Assembly: GCA_013002925.1 (NCBI GenBank)
Contig: JABDLQ010000127.1
Coordinates: forward strand, 1-5,192
Direction: 5' to 3'
DNA: 5,192 nucleotides
Source: Gammaproteobacteria bacterium
GTDB taxonomy: Bacteria > Pseudomonadota > Gammaproteobacteria > Steroidobacterales > SZUA-146
Part shown: piece after piece, positions 1 to 4,938 of the stretch
How the letters are laid out: every line of letters starts with the position of its first letter
Numbering within the stretch: the stretch's first letter is position 1
Notes under the pieces: generated by a model
What the model saw: the letters and a program-made list of their open reading frames with translations, nothing else
Told to the model about the DNA's origin: nothing
The model's database searches: none
Translations under genes and position numbers: made by a program

Positions 1-386
1 CCCTCGGAACACCAACCATCGGCGAATATTCGACAATTGCCGGGGGACGCACGAACATCACACTGGGAGTGCACTCCAGCATCCTCGGCGGCGAGGCTAA
101 TCAAATTGACGTGGGCGGTACCGAAGCCACCATTGCCGGTGGCAGAGCGGGTATTGCCAGTGCCAATAACTCCACGGTCAGTGGTGGTTCTGCAAATACC
201 GCTTCCGGCCCCAACAGCACCGTGAGCGGTGGTCAGGAGAATATCGCGTCGGGAACGGAGTCCACAGTCAGTGGTGGCGCACTCAATACTGCCAGCGGCA
301 ATAACGCCACGGTAAGCGGCGGCGTATCGCGCACGTCATCAGGTACTAACGATTGGCGGGCCGGTTCGCTGTTTGAAGAAGAGTAA
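1..386 (+). CDS. C-terminal part of a YadA-head-like repeat protein (partial, 5' end outside window)
   Basis: The frame is open from the left edge (first full codon at 3) to TAA at 384-386, giving 127 visible residues. Nearly all are tandem units of the form S-T-V-S-G-G-x-x-N-x-A-S-G-x-x. Units begin at 30, 75, 126, 171, 216, 261 and 306. All are 15 residues except the one at 75, which has 17. Such regular Gly/Ser/Asn repeats resemble the left-handed beta-roll head repeats of trimeric autotransporter adhesins and some phage tail fibres. After the last unit the protein ends with the short tail D-W-R-A-G-S-L-F-E-E-E, with no YadA-type beta-barrel anchor and no S74 chaperone domain. It is therefore not a classical trimeric autotransporter; a secreted or surface-associated beta-roll protein is more likely. 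Export signal, full length and partner genes lie outside the window. The family resemblance is from the repeat pattern; adhesion is inference. Confidence 0.75.
   Translation, partial: LGTPTIGEYSTIAGGRTNITLGVHSSILGGEANQIDVGGTEATIAGGRAGIASANNSTVSGGSANTASGPNSTVSGGQENIASGTESTVSGGALNTASGNNATVSGGVSRTSSGTNDWRAGSLFEEE
126..350 (+). repeat. Five in-register 45-bp coding tandem repeats
   Basis: Five consecutive 45-bp units start at 126, 171, 216, 261 and 306. Each begins with codons for S/A-T-V/I-S/A-G-G. The units are diverged at DNA level, especially in third positions, while the protein pattern is kept. This points to old duplication under selection for the fold rather than recent slippage. Two further units start at 30 and 75; the one at 75 is 51 bp long and puts the earlier copies out of 45-bp spacing. 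Confidence 0.8.
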
Positions 387-448
387 GTAAAGATGCGGTC
401 AACAGTTCCGGGTATCTACCGCCCGTTCGGGCATAGGCCACTACATTT

Positions 449-514
449 TGGGAGTGACTTCAGTCGCGATCATCCGAAGCTGAATCACAGCAATTGCCGG
501 CGAAGCCGCTCCCA
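449..514. repeat. Inverted REP doublet (REPIN-like element)
   Basis: Two 22-base arms face each other, at 449-470 and at 493-514 on the opposite strand. Read in the same direction, both start TGGGAG, share CTTC at positions 10-13 and end in AT; they match at 15 of 22 positions. Each arm can form its own small hairpin. In the first, G-T-G-A-C-T pairs with A-G-T-C-G-C around a TC loop. In the second, CGGC pairs with GCCG around TTC. The differences fall largely within these stems and keep pairing possible. This layout, and the GGGAGCGGCTTC-like core, match the intergenic REP elements known from Pseudomonas and Xanthomonas relatives, which are mobilised by RAYT transposases. No RAYT gene is in the window. 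Membership of a genome-wide family cannot be shown from one copy. Confidence 0.6.
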
Positions 515-538
515 TAGGCGCATTGACAGACGATCAGG

Positions 539-579
539 GTTGGCCAATTGCAGCCCGGCCAACACGCCGGTCGGTGTTG
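539..579. repeat. Two overlapping inverted repeats
   Basis: GTTGGCC (539-545) is complementary to GGCCAAC (557-563) with an 11-base loop. CAACAC (560-565) is complementary to GTGTTG (574-579) with an 8-base loop. The two stems share bases 560-563, so they could not form together in a transcript. They lie about 220 bases upstream of the MAPEG start. No T-run follows either stem, so neither looks like an intrinsic terminator. Chance is a real possibility at this stem length. Confidence 0.3.
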
Positions 580-669
580 CTCGCGGATGCCTATCAATGG
601 CGTAAGCGGAGTGTCAGGGCGCGTTATCATCTGGCGGTGTCTGTCGCATCGAGTCTGAGGTGTAAAGCT

Positions 670-684
670 GAGCTAAAATAGCTC
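670..684. promoter_or_regulatory. 15-bp near-palindrome, possible operator
   Basis: GAGCTA (670-675) and TAGCTC (679-684) are perfect inverted copies around AAA. The site lies about 115 bases upstream of the MAPEG start codon, at the edge of the AT-rich stretch where its promoter would be expected. A dimeric regulator site is one reading; a short hairpin in the leader is another. No regulator gene is adjacent, and no known operator consensus is recognised. Confidence 0.3.
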
Positions 685-788
685 GCGTCTGTAGTTTCTG
701 TTAGTAAGATTCTGTCCATCGATAATTATCACCAGATTGATTCAGTATTAACAAGTTAATTTGAGTCTCACAAATAGATACCCATCGC

Positions 789-794
789 AGGGAG
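789..794 (+). promoter_or_regulatory. Ribosome binding site of the MAPEG gene
   Basis: AGGGAG lies 6 bases before the ATG at 801. It supports that start; there is no competing in-frame start upstream with a comparable site. Confidence 0.7.
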
Positions 795-800
795 CCTTCC

Positions 801-1220
801 ATGTCACATCATCTGATCTATTGGCCGGTACTGGCGCAAGTTTTGCTGCCACTGTTGGTCCTGACGCTAAACGCAAAACGAAAAGCTGCCGATGTTAAGT
901 CCGGCAACTTTGATAAAGAACGCGCCGCCATGGATAACGAGGCATGGAGCAAGCCGGTCGTGTTGACATCAAAAAACCTCGCCAATCAATTTCAGATACC
1001 GGTGCTGTTCTACGCTCTGTGCTTTGTGCTGGCCGGTATCGGCGGCGTGACAGCAAGCGTTTTGATCCTGGCCTGGGCGTTCGTGGCAAGTCGTTATGCC
1101 CATGCCTGTATCCACGTAACCAGCAATTATGTTCCGATGCGAATGAAGACGTTCATCATTGGCGTCCTGATCGTATTTATTATGCTGGTGTTTACGGCAA
1201 TCAAACTGGCCGCAATCTGA
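801..1220 (+). CDS. MAPEG family integral membrane protein
   Basis: This is a complete 139-residue protein, near the usual 120-160 residues of bacterial MAPEG proteins (membrane-associated proteins in eicosanoid and glutathione metabolism). Four hydrophobic segments are visible, at about 5-24, 66-82, 84-104 and 115-137, the four-helix layout of the family. Diagnostic motifs are N-Q-F-Q-I-P-V-L-F-Y (62-71), A-W-A-F-V-A-S-R-Y (91-99), and H105 with N109, V111 and R114 in the H-x3-N-x-V-x2-R pattern. The segment between helices 1 and 2 (about 26-60) is polar and charged. Eukaryotic members are glutathione transferases or leukotriene synthases; most short bacterial members have no assigned substrate, so glutathione-dependent activity is family inference only. 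The ATG at 801 has a good AGGGAG site. The gene appears monocistronic: a 414-bp gap precedes it and a strong terminator follows. Confidence 0.9.
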   Translation: MSHHLIYWPVLAQVLLPLLVLTLNAKRKAADVKSGNFDKERAAMDNEAWSKPVVLTSKNLANQFQIPVLFYALCFVLAGIGGVTASVLILAWAFVASRYAHACIHVTSNYVPMRMKTFIIGVLIVFIMLVFTAIKLAAI

Positions 1221-1230
1221 TCGAATAACT

Positions 1231-1247
1231 GCGCAGCGGTTGTGCGC
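1231..1247 (+). repeat. Short hairpin just after the MAPEG stop
   Basis: GCGCA (1231-1235) can pair with TGCGC (1243-1247) around a 7-base loop, ten bases after the stop codon. No T-run follows. It may only stabilise the 3' end of the message, or be chance; the real terminator is at 1324-1353. Confidence 0.25.
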
Positions 1248-1323
1248 CGCCAGGAATAATGGCGCCGGTGACCACGTGACCAAAATTACCCTGATGATTC
1301 GAATTTTCCAGGGGCCGCAATTG

Positions 1324-1353
1324 AAAAGGCCCCGCTAAAGCGAGGCCTTTTCT
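1324..1353. terminator. Strong intrinsic terminator after the MAPEG gene
   Basis: AAAAGGCC (1324-1331) pairs with GGCCTTTT (1344-1351). Inside this, CGC (1333-1335) pairs with GCG (1340-1342) around a TAAA loop, with one C-A mismatch between the two stem parts. That gives eleven paired positions, a T-run on the + strand and an A-run on the other side. The symmetry could let it act in both directions, but no minus-strand gene is seen nearby. It lies about 100 bases after the MAPEG stop and isolates that gene from the molybdenum enzyme operon. Confidence 0.85.
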
Positions 1354-1638
1354 AGCATTAATTAAGTGATATTGATCAGCGCGTTATAGTCTTGCAGGTG
1401 CAACCGCAGCCGCTTGATTGTTAAAGAATGCTGACCGCTCTTCGCAACAGGCCGTCGCAGGTTATCAGGCATTATTTTTTCGGCGCTCCAGTGCATTTGG
1501 CAATCCTGACAGTGATCTGCATAGGTTATGATACCGGCTCACTTTGCTACGCAAGGTTCAATGTAGACACCAGCAAAAATGGTGTGCGCGAGCCAGTAAT
1601 GCAGCGACTCTCGGTGCAGGCCCGGACCGGCGGTGGCG
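1354..1638. other. Intergenic stretch, no gene recognised
   Basis: Between the terminator and the 54-codon reading frame I find no convincing gene. An ATG-started frame at 1428-1670 encodes 80 residues of low plausibility, with no recognisable motif and no clear ribosome site, and it overlaps the better frame that begins at 1639. A minus-strand frame at 1558-1767 has a composition typical of a shadow. If the reading frame at 1639 is the stump of a larger gene, this stretch could contain its decayed 5' part, but I could not find a continuous in-frame extension: frame 1 is closed by TAG at 1564 and TAA at 1597. Confidence 0.55.
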
Positions 1639-1803
1639 ATGAGTGCCCGCACCCAGGCGTGGCTGCTTAGGCTGTATCATCTTACAGAGCTCAACCCGTT
1701 CGATTACCCCTGTTGGCCATTTCGCAGTCAACTGGACAAAGTCCTGGCCGGCGTAGTACGGCAACATTATCCGCCGGAAAACATTGCCTTTGACGAACTA
1801 TAG
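1639..1803 (+). CDS. Small hypothetical protein of 54 residues, or 3' remnant of a larger gene
   Basis: ATG at 1639 opens a 54-codon frame ending in TAG at 1801-1803. I do not recognise the family. The sequence is more protein-like than the surrounding frames. It holds W-L-L-R-L-Y-H-L-T-E (14-23), then N-P-F-D-Y-P-C-W-P-F-R (25-35), a mixed charged/hydrophobic stretch that could form a helix (S-Q-L-D-K-V-L-A-G-V-V-R), and a tail P-P-E-N-I-A-F-D-E-L. The clustered W, Y, F, C and P residues would be unusual in random translated DNA. Upstream stops in this frame at 1564 and 1597 prevent a much longer version. There is no clear Shine-Dalgarno site before the ATG, only a GGCGGTGG stretch. So it is either a small soluble protein gene or the C-terminal fragment of a gene broken by frameshift or deletion. 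It ends 64 bases before the molybdenum enzyme operon. Confidence 0.4.
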   Translation: MSARTQAWLLRLYHLTELNPFDYPCWPFRSQLDKVLAGVVRQHYPPENIAFDEL

Positions 1804-1817
1804 ATACCCGGTATGGT
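1790..1817 (+). promoter_or_regulatory. Candidate sigma-70 promoter of the molybdenum hydroxylase operon
   Basis: TTGACG (1790-1795) matches the -35 box at five of six positions. TATGGT (1812-1817) matches the -10 box at four of six, with a 16-bp spacer. Transcription would start near 1824, leaving a leader of about 45 bases before the ATG at 1868. The -35 box lies inside the last codons of the 54-codon frame. The prediction is from consensus only. Confidence 0.4.
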
Positions 1818-1854
1818 CTTAAATAGATCAACACCCGTCATCCACACTTTTTAC

Positions 1855-1858
1855 AGGA
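1855..1858 (+). promoter_or_regulatory. Ribosome binding site of the 2Fe-2S subunit gene
   Basis: AGGA lies 9 bases before the ATG at 1868, a modest but usable site. It agrees with the family start: the N-terminal beta strand of the ferredoxin domain begins directly at Met-Ile-Ser-Phe. Confidence 0.6.
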
Positions 1859-1867
1859 TTTGCTGTA

Positions 1868-2341
1868 ATGATTTCATTTAGAGTCAATTCAAAACAGGTG
1901 CGCTTTGATGGCGATGCCGACACTCCTCTGTTATGGGTATTACGCGACCATCTGCAACTGACCGGCGCAAAATACGGTTGTGGTATTGGCCAATGCGGCG
2001 CCTGTACAGTGCATATCGATGGCAAAGCGCAGCGATCTTGCGTGCTGCCAATCGCCGCACTCGCCAACAAATCGGTCACGACCATTGAAGGCCTGGGTGA
2101 TGAAAACGGGCAGTTGCATCCAGTCCAGCAGGCCTGGCTTGCCGTTGATGTGCCGCAATGCGGTTACTGTCAGGCCGGCCAGATCATGGCGACGGTGGAT
2201 TTTTTACAAAAACACCCACGCCCATCCGATGAAGATATCGACAACAATATGAGCAACATCTGTCGTTGCGGTACTTACGTGAGGATTCGTGATGCCATTC
2301 ATCAGGCGGCGAAACTGATGCAAAAAGGGGAACAACAATGA
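1868..2341 (+). CDS. 2Fe-2S subunit of an IorA-type molybdenum hydroxylase
   Basis: This complete 157-residue protein has the usual length of the small subunit of the xanthine oxidase family (IorA/CoxS type). It carries two 2Fe-2S clusters that pass electrons from the molybdenum centre to an acceptor. The N-terminal plant-ferredoxin domain (about 1-75) holds the first cluster at C38, C43, C46 and C58. The C-terminal helical domain (about 84-152) holds the second at C98, C101, C132 and C134. Q102 directly after the C-G-Y-C motif corresponds to the residue that contacts the pterin cofactor in relatives. All eight ligands are present, so the protein should be functional. It has no signal peptide and should be carried through the Tat pathway bound to the large subunit. 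Its stop codon overlaps the next start (ATGA), indicating coupled translation. The IorA label reflects the two-subunit layout; the substrate is unknown. Confidence 0.95.
   Translation: MISFRVNSKQVRFDGDADTPLLWVLRDHLQLTGAKYGCGIGQCGACTVHIDGKAQRSCVLPIAALANKSVTTIEGLGDENGQLHPVQQAWLAVDVPQCGYCQAGQIMATVDFLQKHPRPSDEDIDNNMSNICRCGTYVRIRDAIHQAAKLMQKGEQQ
2325..2330 (+). promoter_or_regulatory. Ribosome binding site of the large subunit gene
   Basis: AAGGGG lies 7 bases before the ATG at 2338 and is inside the end of the small-subunit gene. With the ATGA overlap it supports the 2338 start, which retains the whole Tat signal. Confidence 0.65.
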
Positions 2342-4635
2342 CTGCACCGGAGTCCGCAGACTGGCTAGCATCCGTGTCGGACAAGGATGTCACCGACCCC
2401 GGGCGGCGGCGTTTTTTAATCACCGGGGCCACGGCAGCGGGAAGTCTTGTGCTGGGTTTGCCGGCTGGCGGGGAAGCGTTTTCAAGTTCCGACGCGGCGG
2501 AGAATCGCACTCGCCAGATTGGTTTCTTTGTGGAGATTGCAGCAGACGGTGATGTCATTATTGGCAGCAACCAGCCTGAAATCGGGCAGGGCGTACGCAC
2601 GGCATTGCCAATGCTGGTGGCTGAAGAGCTTGACGTAGACTGGGCCAGGGTGAGCGTTAAACCGATGCCGCTGGGCTTACTGAAAACTGCCGACGGTTAT
2701 ACCTGGAAATACGGAGGACAGGGTGTTGGGGGCAGCACGGGTTTAACGCGCAACTGGGATTTTATGCGCGAAGTCGGCGCCATCGCGAGGCAACAGCTGA
2801 TCAGGGCGGCTGCGGTTAAATATGAAGTAGCTGCGAAACGTTGCACAACCCGCCCGGGCTATGTCATCAGTGACGATCTGCCGCGGGATATTCCCTATGG
2901 CGAGTTAGTCAAAACCGCTGCAGCACTGGATCTGCCGGACCACAACCCGGTGCTAAAAGATAAAGAGAATTACCGCATCGTGGGCACGCGTCAAAAAACC
3001 GTTGATGCTCACGATATTGTCACCGGTGTGGCCCGCTACGGTATTGATACCATCAAACCTGACATGCGCTATGCCGTCATTGCGCGATCGCCTTTTCTGA
3101 ATGGTCGTGTCAAGAGCTTTGATGATACCGCAGCACGCAAAATCAACGGGGTCCTTAAAGTCTTTAAAATCGACGGCCCCGAGCCCGGTGCGCCGTACCT
3201 GATTCTGGCGAGCGGCGTGGCTGTTGTGGCAACGTCCACCTGGGCTGCGATCAAAGGTCGCAAGGCATTGCAGATTGAATGGGAGCCGGGCCCCAACGCG
3301 ACCGATAGTACGGATGCATTCTGGCAGCAGAACGAGGAGATGCTCAAAGGCTCGGGACAGATTGTCACCGATGACGGACAGTACGAGTCGGCCATAGAAA
3401 CGGCCCACAAAACAGTCCAGCGATCGTACCAGATCCCGTTCGTATCGCATGCCCCTTTGGAACCACAAAACTGCTATGCGCATGTTGAAAAAGACAGTTG
3501 CCACATTGTAGCGCCCACCCAAATGCCAGGTGGAGCTTCCAGAGCGGCTGCAGCGGTGACCGGTCTGCCGCGTGAAAACATTCATATTGACATCAGCCGT
3601 GTCGGTGGCGGGTTTGGCCGCAGACTGAGCAATGATTACGTGGCGGAAGCCGCCATGATCTCACAACAAACCGGCTGGCCGATCAAGTTGCAATGGACGC
3701 GCGAAGACGATGTGCGCCATGACTTCTACCGCCCGGGCGGGTTGCACGAAATGCGTGCGGGACTCGATGAAACAGGCAAAGTGATTGCGTGGACACAGCG
3801 TCTGGCCAGCGCCAGCAAACATTTCCGCCGACCGAACAAACCGGACGATGGTCTGTGGGAGCCGGAACTTTATCCCGATGATTTTCCGCGCCGCATCGTG
3901 GATAATTTTCGATTGGAATATTTTCATCACCCGATCGGCCTGCCACGGGGTTCGTGGCGCGCGCCTGCGCACACGGCCAATGCGTTTGTCATCCAGAGTT
4001 TTCTGGATGAGATTGCTCACGCCAGTGGTCAGGACCCCTTGCAATTCCGCCTGGATTTATTGGGCAAGGACCGAGAGCTGGAATACGATGGCCATGGTGG
4101 CCCCACCTATAATCCGGGCCGACTGGCGCGACTGCTAACGTTTGTTGCGACGCAAATTGGCTATGGTGACAAGCGTAAGAAGGATCGTGGTGTCGGTCTT
4201 GCGACTCACTTTACATTTGGAGGTTATGCGGCGCACGCGTTCGAAGTTTCCGTGGACGACGCTGGTGGTCTGATCATCGAGCGTATTGTGGCTGCGATTG
4301 ACTGTGGCCTGGCCGTTCATCCGCAGGCAGTAGAGGCACAGCTGCAGGGTGGCACGATCGATGGAATCAGCACCGCCCTGGGGCTACAAATTACCGTAAA
4401 AGATGGTCAGGTTCAGCAAGGTAATTTTGACGATTATCCGCTGCTGCGTATTGCGGCAATCCCGGCACGCCTTGAAACCCACATACTGCCGTATGATGAT
4501 GTGCCGACCGGAGTTGGCGAAATGGGAATACCATCCGCCGCACCGGCGCTGACCAACGCTATTTTTAACGCTAGCGGCATTCGCATTCGCAACCTGCCAA
4601 TAGCTGACCAGCTAAAAAAAGCGCGCGCGGGGTGA
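2338..4635 (+). CDS. Molybdopterin-binding large subunit of an IorB-type molybdenum hydroxylase, Tat-exported
   Basis: This complete 765-residue protein is close to the 730-780 residues typical of IorB-type subunits. It should hydroxylate a substrate, probably an aldehyde or N-heterocycle, with water-derived oxygen at a molybdenum-pterin site. The N-terminus has a twin-arginine signal, R23-R24-R25-F26-L27, followed by a hydrophobic stretch to about 43 and a possible cleavage after A47. Next come the P-E-I-G-Q-G motif (80-85), the Gly-rich G-G-Q-G-V-G-G-S-T-G (126-135), and a hammerhead-type domain from about 215. Cofactor-binding motifs are V-G-G-G-F-G-R (422-428) and P-R-G-S-W-R-A-P (536-543). 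The catalytic Glu is E728 in G-V-G-E-M-G, followed by the family end motif. It overlaps the 2Fe-2S gene by 4 bases. No FAD subunit, cytochrome c or XdhC-like factor follows, so the electron acceptor is not encoded here. Substrate cannot be decided from sequence. Confidence 0.95.
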   Translation: MTAPESADWLASVSDKDVTDPGRRRFLITGATAAGSLVLGLPAGGEAFSSSDAAENRTRQIGFFVEIAADGDVIIGSNQPEIGQGVRTALPMLVAEELDVDWARVSVKPMPLGLLKTADGYTWKYGGQGVGGSTGLTRNWDFMREVGAIARQQLIRAAAVKYEVAAKRCTTRPGYVISDDLPRDIPYGELVKTAAALDLPDHNPVLKDKENYRIVGTRQKTVDAHDIVTGVARYGIDTIKPDMRYAVIARSPFLNGRVKSFDDTAARKINGVLKVFKIDGPEPGAPYLILASGVAVVATSTWAAIKGRKALQIEWEPGPNATDSTDAFWQQNEEMLKGSGQIVTDDGQYESAIETAHKTVQRSYQIPFVSHAPLEPQNCYAHVEKDSCHIVAPTQMPGGASRAAAAVTGLPRENIHIDISRVGGGFGRRLSNDYVAEAAMISQQTGWPIKLQWTREDDVRHDFYRPGGLHEMRAGLDETGKVIAWTQRLASASKHFRRPNKPDDGLWEPELYPDDFPRRIVDNFRLEYFHHPIGLPRGSWRAPAHTANAFVIQSFLDEIAHASGQDPLQFRLDLLGKDRELEYDGHGGPTYNPGRLARLLTFVATQIGYGDKRKKDRGVGLATHFTFGGYAAHAFEVSVDDAGGLIIERIVAAIDCGLAVHPQAVEAQLQGGTIDGISTALGLQITVKDGQVQQGNFDDYPLLRIAAIPARLETHILPYDDVPTGVGEMGIPSAAPALTNAIFNASGIRIRNLPIADQLKKARAG

Positions 4636-4650
4636 CCACCAGGCGCTGGT
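4614..4650 (-). terminator. Possible minus-strand terminator at the end of the large-subunit gene
   Basis: Read on the minus strand, AGCGC (complement of 4643-4647) can pair with GCGC plus U (complement of 4620-4624), directly followed by a run of seven T (complement of 4614-4620). The enclosed bases can form a small inner GGT/ACC stem. On either strand ACCAG (4638-4642) and CTGGT (4646-4650) form a competing hairpin. It would end transcripts of the convergent sugar dehydrogenase gene about 290 bases after its stop. The A-run is also simply Lys codons of the large subunit, so chance is possible. Confidence 0.3.
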
Positions 4651-4853
4651 AGCATAAACGCTGTATGAATCGGCGAAATAGCAGCTCCGGATTTGCACCC
4701 TGGAGTGACTGTTAAAATGCTGAGTATCGGTCAGGCTGACTTCGCAACCTGCCGAAAGCTGATCTGTCAATAAATGCGCATGCAGAGTAAATACCAGGCA
4801 GCCGTAACATGGATGCTTCAAGGGCCGTCGTATCTGTGGCGCCCGATTCGCAC

Positions 4854-4879
4854 CGCAGCGTGGCCATTAGTACGCTGCG
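4854..4879. repeat. Perfect 8-bp inverted repeat with 10-base loop
   Basis: CGCAGCGT (4854-4861) is exactly complementary to ACGCTGCG (4872-4879), with the loop GGCCATTAGT. No T-run follows on either strand, so it is not a standard intrinsic terminator. Between two convergent genes it could protect message 3' ends or be a protein site. Confidence 0.4.
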
Positions 4880-4914
4880 ACACGGTCAGGGTTAATCGGG
4901 TGGCAGTGATCGCT

Positions 4915-4936
4915 CCAGGGGCGAGGTGGCCCCCGG
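4915..4936 (-). repeat. GC-rich hairpin just after the sugar dehydrogenase stop
   Basis: CCAGGGGC (4915-4922) and GCCCCCGG (4929-4936) pair at seven of eight positions around a 6-base loop. On the minus strand the stem begins two bases after the sugar dehydrogenase stop codon. The sequence beyond it has no T-run, so it is at best a Rho-assisted or message-stabilising structure. Confidence 0.35.
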
Positions 4937-4938
4937 GG

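Larger units (their letters stand above)
387..800. other. Intergenic region without a convincing gene
   Basis: This 414-bp gap separates the repeat protein from the MAPEG gene. An ATG-started frame at 393-605 has no homology-like pattern, is rich in Arg, Ser, His and Pro, and runs straight through the REP doublet, so I do not call it a gene. The stretch holds the REP pair at 449-514, overlapping hairpins at 539-579 and a near-palindrome at 670-684. A GCCC-GTTC-GGGC hairpin at 421-432 follows the upstream gene but has no T-run and is a poor terminator. From about 660 the sequence becomes AT-rich, as expected of a promoter for the gene at 801. A GATAAT at 721-726 could be a -10 box, but no good -35 lies 16-18 bp upstream. 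Confidence 0.7.
4636..4938. other. Convergent intergenic region without a gene
   Basis: This stretch of about 300 bp lies between the 3' ends of the molybdenum enzyme operon (+) and the sugar dehydrogenase (-). A plus-strand frame at 4774-4962 and a minus-strand frame at 4612-4821 both have implausible composition and overlap flanking genes, so I reject them. It holds the hairpins at 4854-4879 and 4915-4936. I see no clear plus-strand intrinsic terminator after the large subunit. Confidence 0.65.

Noticed and set aside
126..350. Regular 45-bp repeats as a possible CRISPR array
   Set aside because: The repeats are contiguous, have no unique spacers, are diverged at third codon positions and are fully inside an open reading frame.
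421..432. GCCC-GTTC-GGGC hairpin as terminator of the repeat protein gene
   Set aside because: Only a 4-bp stem and no T-run after it.
393..605. ATG-started frame of 70 residues after the repeat protein
   Set aside because: Rich in Arg, Ser, His and Pro, with no ribosome site or recognisable pattern, and it reads through the REP doublet.
721..726. GATAAT as the -10 box of the MAPEG gene
   Set aside because: Good -10 match, but the 16-18 bp upstream positions give at best a three-of-six -35 box; too weak to list as a promoter.
1428..1670. ATG-started frame of 80 residues
   Set aside because: No motif or ribosome site; it overlaps the more protein-like frame at 1639-1803 and has no plausible domain.
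2184..2600. Minus-strand frame of 138 residues across the junction of the two subunit genes
   Set aside because: Antisense to the end of the 2Fe-2S gene and to the Tat signal region; low-complexity Ser/Pro/Arg composition.
2953..3585. Minus-strand frame of 210 residues inside the large-subunit gene
   Set aside because: It lies wholly antisense to strongly conserved molybdopterin-subunit sequence; its Arg/His/Cys-rich composition is typical of a shadow frame.
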